From NCBI RefSeq assembly GCF_900090145.1, contig NZ_FMHI01000015.1, forward strand, positions 1-64,000: a stretch of 64,000 nt of DNA. Reading direction: 5' to 3'. Under the pieces are notes generated by a model, which was given only the letters and a program-made list of their open reading frames with translations, was not told where the DNA came from and did not search any database. The stretch is from Streptomyces sp. WMMB 322 (GTDB lineage Bacteria > Actinomycetota > Actinomycetes > Streptomycetales > Streptomycetaceae). The position numbers were made by a program, and so were the translations under genes. This document shows, piece after piece, positions 18,301-25,715 of the stretch (its first letter is position 1; each line of letters opens with the position of its first letter).

Positions 18301-19255
18301 AGTTCGTGATCTTGCTGGCCTCATGGGCGACGAACTTCTGGTCGTGGATGAGTGTGGCCAGCCACAGAATCAGCTCGTCCATGAACAGGATCAGTCCGTC
18401 GTAGCCGAGCGACTTGGCGTGCTCGGCTATCACGGACAGACCCGCGTCAAGGGATATGAATCCGTGCTCGTCCTCGGCGGCGTTCCTCGCGAAGCCGGGC
18501 AGCAGGTTCGTGCTCGCGTCGTGGACGAGGCGGGCGCGAAGCTCGGTGGGCGTGGAGGGGCTGACGAGGTTGAGGGACCCTCCGGATTCGTGCTCTTCCT
18601 CCGCGGCGAGGGCGGCGTCCAGAAGCGCCGGCTGCCAGGCGAAGGACTCGCCCCACTCGTCGTCCTCGTCGTCGTCCCCTGCATCGGAGGAGGTGAGTCC
18701 GCTGATGACGGCCGCGTCACCCATGCTGGCGCGCATCGCCCGGATGCCCTCGAAGAGCGCGTCCGTCCGGTACACCTGCGGCGTCTGCGCCTCCGGGTGC
18801 AGCTTCTTGACGTGACTCACGTAGCCGCCGAGTATCCGCTGCTCCAGCGCCTTCGCCCCGAGCATGTGGTACGGCACGAGCAGGAACTTCTTCCCGTCCG
18901 TGCCGAGCCACTCGTGCTTGGTCAGCACGGGGTCGAAGTCGCGGCGGCTGCGGGCAGCCGGGCTGCCGCTGAGGAGGGCGTGCAGCACCGCCATGAAGTG
19001 AGACTTACCGGAACCGAACGACCCATGCAGATAGGCCGCCTTGGAGGTTTGCCCGTCCAGCGCGGACTTGATGAGGCCGAGCGCCTCGTCGAAGTTGTCC
19101 AGCAACCGCTCCGTGACGACGTAGTCCCGCAGCGCGTGCTCGGCCCCCTCGGGCGTCGTCGCCTCGGAGAGCCGGAGGACGAAGTCCGAGGTCGATATCG
19201 ACTCCTTGATGTCGATGACCTCGCGGAGCAGGGGCGCCTTCTGGGCCTGGGCCAT
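15365..19255 (-). CDS. pglY: BREX type 2 ATPase PglY
   Basis: A 1296-residue P-loop ATPase. Walker A is GSFGSGKS (78-85) and Walker B is GLILFMDEL (287-295); an acidic insert follows residue 190. The length, the opening PLLREVIDIKESI and the coupling to pglZ identify it as PglY, the type 2 counterpart of BrxC. It likely powers the complex through ATP hydrolysis. The ATG at 19255 follows a GAGCG-containing ribosome site. The 390 bp upstream hold an inverted repeat and a long stem but no gene, so the pglYZ-brxD-brxHI operon probably has its own promoter there. Confidence 0.95.
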   Translation of the reverse strand: MAQAQKAPLLREVIDIKESISTSDFVLRLSEATTPEGAEHALRDYVVTERLLDNFDEALGLIKSALDGQTSKAAYLHGSFGSGKSHFMAVLHALLSGSPAARSRRDFDPVLTKHEWLGTDGKKFLLVPYHMLGAKALEQRILGGYVSHVKKLHPEAQTPQVYRTDALFEGIRAMRASMGDAAVISGLTSSDAGDDDEDDEWGESFAWQPALLDAALAAEEEHESGGSLNLVSPSTPTELRARLVHDASTNLLPGFARNAAEDEHGFISLDAGLSVIAEHAKSLGYDGLILFMDELILWLATLIHDQKFVAHEASKITNFVEGGDARRAIPVVSFIARQRDLRELVGEEVSGAAESSIQDTLNLASGRFDKITLEDRNLPQVAHARLLQPKNPEAKAAIDTQFARTRKVRQEVWDTLLGSDRGADGVGADEESFRLTYPFSPAFMDTLVHVSSALQRNRTGMKLMGQLLADHRNELRVGDLIPVGDLYPLITAGGDKPFTDSLKVVFEAADKLYRTKLRPHLLTTYNVSEEDVEQYTNRGPESIADEELRGRVKLFNGDNRIIGTLLLSALAPSVPALADLTIRRLSALNHGSVVSPIPGREYGALQNKISEWAGHFPEIKKTGTDANPGVRLELTGVDVDSVIANAKVNDNPGNRQALAKRLLAQELGVEQHQLTSRVEFAWRGTARSAEVVFGNVADEDDLPDHDLMPQEEGLWRIVVDLPYDEGEYVPRDDANRIQRLRERQQGERSRTVAWLPTHLSAQRYADFCRLVVIDKALADEQRFDSQYAGHLNADNRARAKGLLESQRESLLANVKSAFKQAYGLADKKPSDVGVGFSDHLHSLREVDDLTLSFGQTMRGGLRHIASRLLASQFPDHPDLDPDGSGTTVKPADARRVFTHVQAAAEARDGRAEVPAADRKLMQRIAGPLRLGQQKEAYFELSLYWADHFRRLARERGATGDLSLIALSDWIDSPKPRGLPDFLVKLLVASFAEMDDRVWVRGGTPLGSIELSQIRDHDALRSQPLPSEDDWERARERFARIFGETAPALRRGRMVHQFARQITDKARLHEEHAAELVRQLEEHAAFLGLDEMDESGRLPLARSSVGLLKTVTEAGGQGAAGAKKTVEALASFDLGDVGADRFGTSITQARAVAEALNSVSWDTLALASSEGPDGQALLDSLRNAARSDQRTSDLRDALGRTQRDVLALVKRNRTTSPSVPEPRPPRAGDVPLHTDTSHPPVSEDASPTQLPATKEAPRSGGGRTTAARAAAELQAELAELTASRPDATVEITWQVVD

Positions 19256-19337
19256 TACGGGTCTCGCTCTCCTTCTGGCGGCGGGGTGCGCGCCGTCGCT
19301 GTGGGGGGACGGACATGGGTCTCGCAGGGGGATCGGG

Positions 19338-19360
19338 TGTCCTGATTACCGCTCAGGACA
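19338..19360. promoter_or_regulatory. Inverted repeat upstream of pglY, candidate operator
   Basis: TGTCCTGA-N7-TCAGGACA is a perfect 8-bp inverted repeat, 83-105 bases upstream of the pglY start. A half-like TTGTCCAGG follows at 19361. The size and spacing fit a dimeric repressor site better than a terminator. The regulator is unknown. Confidence 0.4.
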
Positions 19361-19498
19361 TTGTCCAGGCACCCGGTGGTTCTCGGCGCATTCGGCCGCC
19401 AACTCATAGCGCAGACTGCGAAGTTGACGGCTTGCCTCGGGTGCGCACCGAGCCTGATGTCCGAGGGTGATCAGGAAAGCGAGAAGTGTCCTTGACCA

Positions 19499-19533
19499 GC
19501 AAGAACGAGGACCGGTGAGGTCCTCGTTCTTGC
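19499..19533. terminator. Perfect 15-bp stem-loop upstream of pglY
   Basis: GCAAGAACGAGGACC and its exact complement enclose a 5-base GGTGA loop. It is terminator-shaped, but no recognised gene ends here: pglY starts 244 bp to the left and a small gene starts 116 bp to the right. It could end an unrecognised transcript, be the scar of a mobile element, or shield pglY from upstream transcription. Confidence 0.5.
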
Positions 19534-19648
19534 CACCGTCGGAGGCACTTCCCAGGCGGAGTTGAGAGTCGGGTTCTACCCGCGCGTTTCGTATCGAGGG
19601 CGCGGTCTGCCGGTCCTTCCTCTCGTGGGCACCCGTAGCATGCCGTTC

Positions 19649-19870
19649 ATGGACAGACCAGAGAGTGGCCCCCTCAGTCGCGAAGAGATGCAACAGCGCT
19701 GGCAGGCGGCGACCCCTCGGGAACGACGGGAGATGATGCGTCGTGTGCGGGCCTCAGAGGGGAGCACCCCGGAAGGTGCAGCTCGGGACCGGCGTCGCAA
19801 GGCGATCGTGTACGGGGCTCTCGGGCTCATCATCGTCTGTTCGTTCGTATATCAACTCGTCGCGCGCTGA
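19649..19870 (+). CDS. Small single-pass membrane protein
   Basis: A 73-residue protein: a charged helical N-terminus (LSREEMQQRWQAATPRERREMMRRVR), a basic DRRRK and one C-terminal membrane segment (residues about 51-70, IVYGALGLIIVCSFVYQLVAR). The family is not recognised. The ATG at 19649 is preferred because TAGCAT (19636-19641) lies 7 bases upstream, as for a leaderless transcript; an in-frame ATG at 19640 lies inside that -10. It is on the strand opposite to pglY and to the downstream cassette. Tail-anchored topology with the charged part in the cytoplasm is predicted. Confidence 0.55.
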   Translation: MDRPESGPLSREEMQQRWQAATPRERREMMRRVRASEGSTPEGAARDRRRKAIVYGALGLIIVCSFVYQLVAR

Positions 19871-19991
19871 CGGAAGGTCAGCGCACGAGGTCGAACACTG
19901 CTCAGCCGCTCACGTACCGACTGAGCGCCATAGCTGCAAACAGCAGTGCAAGGCCGCCGCCTCCGGGGCGGAGGGCAGCGGTCGTGGGGAG

Positions 19992-20663
19992 TCAGGTCGG
20001 TCGGCCGGCTTTGAGTAGCTCGTCCTCGGCGACGGTCAAAACGCGTTTGATAAGGGCAACCTTGGGAGCGTGCACTTCCCGGTACAGGCGCATGGTCGCG
20101 CGGTTCTTGCGCAGAAAGTGCAGTCCAAGTGCTACTAGACACACTGCGAGTACGCTCATCACGGTCAGGCCTGTCACCTCGTCAGATGCGCTTGCACCCT
20201 CAGACGCCAGGTAGATTGCGCCACCAAGGCAGAAAACTGCTGGAATCCAGCTGAAGACCACGCCGATGATGGGCTTCTGGGACTTCTTCGCCGTCTCACC
20301 AGCAGCGCGCTCGACCTCCAGGCACGTGTGCGCGTCGAAAACATCGAACCCAGTCTCCTCGCGGACCTTCTCCGCTTCGGCGCGTGCGGCGGGGACCTTG
20401 CGCGCGATCTTTCGGGACGGGCCACCGACCACGTCCTGCTCAGGCGCATCATCCCGTTGGAACAACCACGTGACGGTTCCCGCGTTGTTCCTCCCCCTAT
20501 ACACATAACCCCATCGGGAAGCCAGACTCTGCGCCTTCCCGTCTTTCCACCCGCGGAAGTTGGAGACGGGAACAGTCACTGCTTTACCTGCGGTGCTGGG
20601 CACAAAACGCGCAGCGCGGAAATAGCCGAGGAAGCGTACCTCTTCGTCATTCACTAGGATCAC
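19992..20663 (-). CDS. Two-pass membrane protein of the WXG cassette
   Basis: A 223-residue protein not recognised by family. The N-terminal 120 residues are soluble and basic, with aromatic strands (FLGYFRAARFV, WGYVYRGRNNAGTVTWLFQRDD). Two membrane segments lie at about 132-155 (PIIGVVFSWIPAVFCLGGAIYLA) and 165-187, and a cytoplasmic C-terminus ends in an amphipathic helix. It is the last of four closely packed leftward genes (3-4 bases apart), so it belongs to the operon with the WXG-like proteins. It could be an immunity protein or a membrane anchor; both are inference. The DNA is visibly less GC-rich than the flanking pgl genes. Confidence 0.7.
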   Translation of the reverse strand: MILVNDEEVRFLGYFRAARFVPSTAGKAVTVPVSNFRGWKDGKAQSLASRWGYVYRGRNNAGTVTWLFQRDDAPEQDVVGGPSRKIARKVPAARAEAEKVREETGFDVFDAHTCLEVERAAGETAKKSQKPIIGVVFSWIPAVFCLGGAIYLASEGASASDEVTGLTVMSVLAVCLVALGLHFLRKNRATMRLYREVHAPKVALIKRVLTVAEDELLKAGRPT

Positions 20664-20666
20664 CTG

Positions 20667-21365
20667 TCATCCGAATTCTTTTCTCGCCCAGTCGCTTACT
20701 GCTGCTCGCGGCTCATTCTCGGGCGAATCGACATTCTTCTTTGGGGGGTTGAAGGAGACGCCATTCAGGACTTCGGCAAATACTGGGAGCAAGTCTTCCC
20801 ACGCCTCAACGTCTGTGGTTGTGAACAATAGTTGAAGGACTGACCTGCCGTGCGGAAACGGGAGGTACGCTTCAAGTTGGCGCTGCGTGGAAACGGTCTG
20901 GTCTTGTGCTTCATCCCCGAGCAGTGAAGCAAAATCTGGTGTTTGAGTGTCTCGGGAGGCCAGCACAACTGGCCCAATAGCCAACTTGATGATTCCGCAT
21001 TCGAGATCATCAGCTGTGCTTGTCAGCTCACCGAGAAGTCGTTCGCCGAAAGAGGAGATCGGTTGCACATTCTGCTCGGTGGCAAACGCGGACAGCATTC
21101 CGCTGCACAGCTCTCCGTCTGCGCGCTTGTACATGAATGTCGAGATACTGATTGCTCCCTGCGCGAGCAGTTCTTGAATCATGATCTCGGTAGCCGCGAC
21201 AGCAGTCAGCTTCTCGAACACGGGTGCTGAGGGATACAAGTGGTGGAGCGTTTCGCCCAGTTGAGCCGCCCGGTCTTCAGGCTTCGCATCCAGAGCTATC
21301 TCCGTGAAGCCTTCCGGGAGGGTGAACCAAACAGGCACAGGAATCGTAGCCGACGCAAGACTCAT
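20667..21365 (-). CDS. Unknown soluble protein of the WXG cassette
   Basis: A 232-residue acidic protein without a signal peptide or membrane segment. It opens with PVPVWFTLPEGFTEI, and has a central strand-rich part (AISISTFMYKRADGELCSG) and a LPFPHGRSVLQLLFTTTDVEAWEDLLPVFAEVLNGVSF stretch near 170-210. That architecture resembles proteins encoded next to type VII secretion substrates in Streptomyces, but no family can be named. It lies 2 bases after the 440-residue WXG protein and 3 before the membrane protein, so it is part of one operon. A chaperone or immunity function would fit the position. Confidence 0.65.
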   Translation of the reverse strand: MSLASATIPVPVWFTLPEGFTEIALDAKPEDRAAQLGETLHHLYPSAPVFEKLTAVAATEIMIQELLAQGAISISTFMYKRADGELCSGMLSAFATEQNVQPISSFGERLLGELTSTADDLECGIIKLAIGPVVLASRDTQTPDFASLLGDEAQDQTVSTQRQLEAYLPFPHGRSVLQLLFTTTDVEAWEDLLPVFAEVLNGVSFNPPKKNVDSPENEPRAAVSDWARKEFG

Positions 21366-21367
21366 CG

Positions 21368-22690
21368 CTAGTTGGCGCCTCCTAGTACTGCCCCCACGCC
21401 CAGTGCACTGCTGACTCCGATGACTGTGCCACTCACTTTTGAGCCTGAGATTCCTGGGTCGACGCCACCGATGACATTGCCGGTCCCACCGCCGACGCTG
21501 TTCGCCGTTCCTGCACCGGGCGAATCCGTGAAGAGAGACGGGACCTGCGCCCCGGTCACTGCCGATCCAGTGCCCGCTGTGGCATAGCGAGCAGCGCTAC
21601 GCGCCACATCGTCCGTGGCCCCCATTTTTGATGCCGCAGCACCAACAGACTTATCCAGCAGCCACGGAGCCGTTGTTGCCTCCAGCTTCATGGTCCGTAC
21701 CCCCCGACTGACCGCCGTGCTGCCCGCTCGCATGCCTTGGGCGACCTTGCTGCCGGAGGCTGCGAAACGCGCCCCCTTGGCTCCGGAAATGATCCCACGA
21801 CCGGCCACCCCGACCCCTGGAATCGATCCCAGCAGGTCGCCCCCGAGAGTGAGGTAGTTGCCGACGTTCTTCTGCGGCGGCCACAGCTTTCCCGCGCTGG
21901 CGTACTCCGCCGTGTGAGTTGCGAGCGCTGCGAGGCTGAGAGCTACTGCGAAGGGCGCGAGAACCGGGCAGAACAGTGCTGCGACGCCCAAGACCCCGGA
22001 TAGGGTCCCGAGGATGTCGCCCTTGTTTTCGTCCAACCAGTTGACGAACGAATCCCAGCCACTCGGCGGGGCAGACTTGTCTGCTGCCTCTCGTACCGCC
22101 TTGGCCCGGGCCGTGGCCACAGACTTGTGATCGGTCTCCAGAGCTTCGGCGCGTTTGATGAGTTCTTCGATGGTCGACCGTGCCCCGTTGAGCCGGGAAG
22201 TCGCCTTGTCCAGCGCCTCATTGGCGTTGTCCAAACGTCGCTGTGCGCTTTGACGGGCCGTTTCGTCAATGTACGTGGTGCCCGCAAGGTCGAGGTCTGG
22301 ATTGTTACTCGCCTGGCTGTGTTCGGATTCCGCCCGGCGGACGCGAGTCCTGGCCTCTTTTGCCTCAGCTTCTAGACGCCAGGCCTTAGGCTGGTTCTCG
22401 GTCAGAGTCTCATGCCAACTGTGCAGGGCGCGCTTGGCGCCCGTCATCGCATCACCCGCGTCCTGGAGGTACTTGGGCAGCTTGCCCACCCGCTCAGCGA
22501 ACGACTTGGCTGCTTCGCCGCTCCAAGTACTGGACTTCCCTTTGGTGATCTCCTCCAGCACCGCGTGGACCTCTGTGAGGTGCTTCGCCACCTTGCCAAG
22601 CTTCACGCTCAGGTTGTCGACGACATGCTGAGTCCCCGGTGTGGGATCGAATCCCAGACCCGACCAATCCTGAGGCTTTCCAATGGTCAT
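21368..22690 (-). CDS. WXG100-domain protein, putative type VII secretion substrate
   Basis: A 440-residue protein. The N-terminal 100 residues are helical and contain the WXG turn (STWSGEAAKSF near residue 55), as in WXG100/LXG-type substrates. A coiled-coil region follows at about 105-210 (rich in Glu, Ala, Arg). Hydrophobic segments lie at about 228-265, and the tail is Gly/Ala/Ser-rich with GGGTGNVIGGVDPG-like stretches. No catalytic toxin motif is recognised, so it may be a pore-like or structural substrate. It follows the 98-residue WXG-like gene by 3 bases. No EccC/EccB secretion machinery is in the window, so export would use a system encoded elsewhere. Confidence 0.75.
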   Translation of the reverse strand: MTIGKPQDWSGLGFDPTPGTQHVVDNLSVKLGKVAKHLTEVHAVLEEITKGKSSTWSGEAAKSFAERVGKLPKYLQDAGDAMTGAKRALHSWHETLTENQPKAWRLEAEAKEARTRVRRAESEHSQASNNPDLDLAGTTYIDETARQSAQRRLDNANEALDKATSRLNGARSTIEELIKRAEALETDHKSVATARAKAVREAADKSAPPSGWDSFVNWLDENKGDILGTLSGVLGVAALFCPVLAPFAVALSLAALATHTAEYASAGKLWPPQKNVGNYLTLGGDLLGSIPGVGVAGRGIISGAKGARFAASGSKVAQGMRAGSTAVSRGVRTMKLEATTAPWLLDKSVGAAASKMGATDDVARSAARYATAGTGSAVTGAQVPSLFTDSPGAGTANSVGGGTGNVIGGVDPGISGSKVSGTVIGVSSALGVGAVLGGAN

Positions 22691-22693
22691 CGG

Positions 22694-22990
22694 TCAGTTC
22701 CCCCCGGTGGATTTCATTGCGTCCGCTACGTTATGCTCGTTCTTCTCGTAGTTGTCGGTGATCTGCTTCAGACCGCTCTTGAGGTCGTCCACGGAGTCAC
22801 GGATTTCATCCAGACCGTTCTCCCATTTGTCCTGAAAGTGCTCGCAGGCCTCGTCAAAGAAGTCGAACCCCAAGCCTTTCGGCCCGATATCGCGCAGAGC
22901 GTTCAGTCCGCTCTCCAACTCGCCGGCACAGTCCTCGAGTCGTGCGACGAGCTTCCTCAGTTCTCGAACTTCCACTGCGAAACCGGACAC
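22694..22990 (-). CDS. WXG100-like small protein
   Basis: A 98-residue all-helical protein of ESAT-6 size. Two helices (residues about 6-30 and 55-90) flank a central turn with FQDKWENGLDEI, where W-E-N stands in the place of the W-x-G of classical WXG100 proteins. The C-terminus has the acidic, helical character of secretion tails. It is the first gene of the cassette and likely pairs with the following 440-residue WXG protein as a heterodimer. The ATG at 22990 has a GGAGGGG-type ribosome site upstream. Membership of the WXG100 superfamily is an inference from length and pattern. Confidence 0.7.
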   Translation of the reverse strand: MSGFAVEVRELRKLVARLEDCAGELESGLNALRDIGPKGLGFDFFDEACEHFQDKWENGLDEIRDSVDDLKSGLKQITDNYEKNEHNVADAMKSTGGN

Positions 22991-23561
22991 AGCGACCCCT
23001 CCTGTTCCCCGTTACTTCGCGAAGGAGCGTAGCAAGGCGACGTGGAGCCAGCCATGCCGTCCGGCGGCGTCCGGGGCAAGGACGCAGAGTCGAAGTGCCG
23101 CAGGGCACACGGTTCTTGGGCTTCGTGAGAGAAAAGGTGCAGGAACAGAAAACGGGAGGTGCAGGGCTGATGATTGATCAGGAGGTTTCGGTGGACGAGG
23201 CCACAGGCCCCGGCGGCCTGAGCTCCGGTCGCCGGGCAGGCGCTCAAACTGCAGGTTCGCGGGCCCTGCAGGGGGGTGCATCCTTTTCCGGGTCAGGGTC
23301 TCGAGTTGACCGTACCGGCTGGTGACGGGGCGGAGGCCTGCAGGACTTGGCCGAGGTCCGCTCGGTCTCATGGAGGGCAATGGCGACTGTCCATAGGGCC
23401 AGCCGGGGTCAAGCGGTATGCGCTGAGGCTCCGTCGGTACATGCGGAGAACAGCAACGCTGGGGTGGTCGCGGTATCCCGCTCGTAGTCAGGTGCTCACG
23501 TCGACGGCAAGCACGATCCGCTCGTGTGGGGGTGAGAAGACCAGCAGGTGACGGAAGCGGG

Positions 23562-23867
23562 ATGGTGCCAGCCAGCATGACCGAGTCGTATTTCGATTCG
23601 TGGCCAACGCCGAACCTGGCACTGTGGAGACCCGCCCGCACGCAGCATTGCGGCGGTTTCGTCTGGAGGACGCGCAACAAGAGGGCATTCACGGGGGAGC
23701 ACCTTTCGAATGTCGGAGCCATCCGGCGGGTGGTGCGCGCAGCGGACGACCTGCTCGCGGGCTGGCGGTGGACCGAGCTTGCGGAATTGAGGATGCAGTT
23801 CGGTGGCGCTTCATACGAACCGTTCGGGCACGGCCCTCGGCTGACCACTTCACGGCTCTCCCGGTGA
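23562..23867 (+). CDS. Doubtful short open frame
   Basis: Positions 22991-23849 are a long stretch with little gene-like coding signal. This 101-residue frame is the best candidate in it: an ATG with GGAAG upstream and a helical middle (VGAIRRVVRAADDLLAGWRWTELAELRMQFG). The family is not recognised and the 3' end overlaps the small gene at 23850. The stretch upstream (22991-23560) reads as degraded sequence in all frames, with unrelated Pro/Arg-rich translations. It may be a remnant of the insertion that brought the WXG cassette. Confidence 0.25.
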   Translation: MVPASMTESYFDSWPTPNLALWRPARTQHCGGFVWRTRNKRAFTGEHLSNVGAIRRVVRAADDLLAGWRWTELAELRMQFGGASYEPFGHGPRLTTSRLSR

Positions 23868-24128
23868 CCCACTGAGACCGAGGCCCGTGCGGCTGCGTGC
23901 GTTGGCTTCGGCTACGCGGGCGCTCAACAGCTCAGCGGGGCTGAGGGGTTGAATGCTGTTGGGGTCGGCGTCCCATTCGCGGCCGCCGCTGAGTGGGCGG
24001 AGCTGGAGATAGGGCCCTTCGTGGCCCATGACGACGCCCACGCGATCTTGGGCGGTGTCCCGGACGGCGGTGCCGACGACGGGGCCGGGCGGTGAAACGT
24101 CCGCACACCGTCGTGGGTTTTCTGTCAC
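23850..24128 (-). CDS. Small conserved actinobacterial protein
   Basis: A 92-residue protein. Its core, VGTAVRDTAQDRVGVVMGHEGPYLQLRP followed by GGREWDADP and LSPAELLSARVAEANARSR, matches a small protein common in Streptomyces that is often coded beside XRE-DUF5753 regulators. It has SH3-barrel-like spacing of Gly and aromatic residues and a C-terminal helix. The GTG start at 24128 overlaps the stop of the upstream gene as GTGA, so the two are coupled. No function is established. Confidence 0.7.
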   Translation of the reverse strand: MTENPRRCADVSPPGPVVGTAVRDTAQDRVGVVMGHEGPYLQLRPLSGGREWDADPNSIQPLSPAELLSARVAEANARSRTGLGLSGSPGEP

Positions 24129-24451
24129 CGGCCGGCTCCCTTGACGATCACGGCTGCCAGCGCGATGGCGACGGGCGCGGAGCAGACGCCGAGGTGGACG
24201 AGGGCGTAGCGGGCCGCCCTCTTGGCGTCCGCGTCCGCCTCGGTGTCGTTGCCGTCTTCGAGGACGTCCATCCAGGGCGTGCGTACGTCCATCGCCGGGA
24301 GTTGAATGCCCGCGCGGGTGAGGGCGGCGGCGAGGGCGTCGCGCGCCTCGACGGTCTCCTGGATCTTGGGTGCCTGTGCTCGGGTAATCGAGTCGACTGA
24401 ACCGTTGGTCGCCTGGGCGCTGTTGTGGTCGGACGTGCCTTGCGCGGTCAT
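24125..24451 (-). CDS. Conserved small protein with hydrophobic C-terminus
   Basis: A 108-residue protein starting at an ATG with a GAGGAGT ribosome site 6 bases upstream. The N-terminal 30 residues are polar and disordered, followed by an acidic helical part (VEARDALAAALTRAGIQLP ... WMDVLEDGND) and a hydrophobic end (VHLGVCSAPVAIALAAVIV). Such proteins pair with the downstream small gene and an XRE-DUF5753/DUF397 set in many Streptomyces. It is divergent from the regulator at 24629, sharing a 177-bp promoter region. Function unknown. Confidence 0.7.
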   Translation of the reverse strand: MTAQGTSDHNSAQATNGSVDSITRAQAPKIQETVEARDALAAALTRAGIQLPAMDVRTPWMDVLEDGNDTEADADAKRAARYALVHLGVCSAPVAIALAAVIVKGAGR

Positions 24452-24628
24452 CGGCGTACTCCTCGGACTGTCGCTTGCGTCGTTTGCCCTCGCGGCACGA
24501 AGTGTGTGAACTACCGTGCGTGACGGGGGCATTACGAGGATGCGTCCCCGAACGGGGTCCGCGCACGGCCGACGGCTGGTGCTTCCCCGCTGGTCAGCGC
24601 AAGTTCCACACCTTCCACGGAGAGCGTC

Positions 24629-25471
24629 ATGCCGACGAGACGAGCGGTCACGGGCCGCAGCCGTGAGCCCCGCGCACGCTTCGCGGAGGAGCTGCGGTTG
24701 CTGCGCACGCAGCGGGGTGACAGCCTGCGGCAGCTCGGCGAACGGCTGGGCTGGGACTGGTCGTTGTTCGGCAAGATGGAGAACGGCGAGACGCTCGGCG
24801 GCCCGGAGGTCGTCGAAGCACTGGACCAGCACTACGGAACGCCCGGCCTGCTGCTGGCGCTATGGGAGCTGGCAGTGAGCGACCAGACCCAGTTCCGCGA
24901 GCGGTACCGCCGGTACATGGCGCTGGAGGCGGAGGCCACCAGCCTGTGGCACTTCGCGGTGAGCGTGCTGCCGGGGCTGCTCCAGACTCCCGGGTACGCG
25001 CGGGAAGTTCTGGCCGCGGGCGGCCTCAAGGGGGAGGAACTGGAGCAGCAGGTCGAGGCCCGGATGGGGCGGCGTGAACTGCTGGAGGGGGACGACGCGC
25101 CACCGTTCCGCACGATCCTGTCGGAGGCGGTCCTGCGCACGCCGCTGCGGGACGCGGGGGAGTGGCGCGCGCAGTTGGAGTACCTGGGGGAGGTCGCGGA
25201 GCGGGCGGGGGTTGTGGTTCAGGTGCTGCCGTTCAGCGCGGGACTGCACGGCTTGGTGGGTAGCGCGGTGATGTCCCTTCGCCTTCCGGACGGCCGTCCT
25301 GTGGCGTACACGGAGAGCACGTACCGGGGCGAACTGATCGAAGAAAACTCGCAGGTTGAGCGGTTGCAGCGAGACTACGATGTGGTGCGCGATATGGCCC
25401 TGTCCCCGGCCGAGTCGCGGAAGTTTGTCCTACGCATGCTGGAGGAAGTGCCGTGCGATCCCTCGACCTGA
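24629..25471 (+). CDS. XRE-family regulator with DUF5753 domain
   Basis: A 280-residue protein. Residues 14-70 form an XRE helix-turn-helix (FAEELRLLRTQRGDSLRQLGERLGWDWSLFGKMENGE). The rest is the DUF5753 domain, recognisable by LWHFAVSVLPGLLQTPGYAREVL near 105-130 and VQVLPFSAGLHGLVGSAVMSLRLPDG near 195-220. These are the WhiJ-type regulators of Streptomyces, usually coded next to a DUF397 protein that modulates them, as here: the genes overlap by 19 bases. The ATG at 24629 follows a GGAGAG ribosome site. Its placement inside the BREX locus makes control of neighbouring defence genes plausible but unproven. Confidence 0.9.
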   Translation: MPTRRAVTGRSREPRARFAEELRLLRTQRGDSLRQLGERLGWDWSLFGKMENGETLGGPEVVEALDQHYGTPGLLLALWELAVSDQTQFRERYRRYMALEAEATSLWHFAVSVLPGLLQTPGYAREVLAAGGLKGEELEQQVEARMGRRELLEGDDAPPFRTILSEAVLRTPLRDAGEWRAQLEYLGEVAERAGVVVQVLPFSAGLHGLVGSAVMSLRLPDGRPVAYTESTYRGELIEENSQVERLQRDYDVVRDMALSPAESRKFVLRMLEEVPCDPST

Positions 25472-25662
25472 GCACCGTAAGCTGGCGCAAGAGTAGCTAC
25501 AGCAACCCCGACGGTGGCGAGTGCGTCGAGGTCTCTGACGACTTCGCCGCCATCGTCCCTGTGCGCGACAGCAAGAACCCGCACGGGCCTGTGCTCGCTT
25601 TCAGCGCAGCCGGTTGGTCGGCGTTCGCCCACGCGGTGAAGGACGGAAAGCTGGGCGCCTGA
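25453..25662 (+). CDS. DUF397 domain protein (BldB/WhiJ-partner type)
   Basis: A 69-residue DUF397 protein: VSWRKSSYSNPDGGECVEVSDDF, VPVRDSKNPHGPVLAFSAAGWSAFAHAVKDG covers nearly the full family profile. The GTG start lies within the end of the DUF5753 gene. In the known pairs the DUF397 protein counteracts or titrates the XRE partner, much like an antitoxin-toxin pair in overexpression tests; that behaviour is family knowledge and not visible here. A 12-bp perfect terminator follows the stop. Confidence 0.9.
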   Translation: MRSLDLSTVSWRKSSYSNPDGGECVEVSDDFAAIVPVRDSKNPHGPVLAFSAAGWSAFAHAVKDGKLGA

Positions 25663-25674
25663 GACGCTGACTGT

Positions 25675-25702
25675 GGCCCCGCGACCGACGGGTCGCGGGG
25701 CC
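25675..25702. terminator. Bidirectional terminator between DUF397 gene and pglX
   Basis: GGCCCCGCGACC-GACG-GGTCGCGGGGCC is a perfect 12-bp stem with a tetraloop in the 53-bp gap between two convergent genes. It can terminate both. Confidence 0.85.
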
Positions 25703-25715
25703 GATCGCTGCCCGG

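Noticed and set aside
22600..22665. tRNA-like TCGAATCC arm
   Set aside because: It lies inside the coding sequence of the WXG-domain protein and no acceptor or anticodon stem can be formed around it.
23012..23872. 286-residue minus-strand frame in the gap beside the WXG cassette
   Set aside because: Its translation is Pro/Ser/Arg-rich without hydrophobic core, ribosome site or family resemblance, so it is taken as chance.
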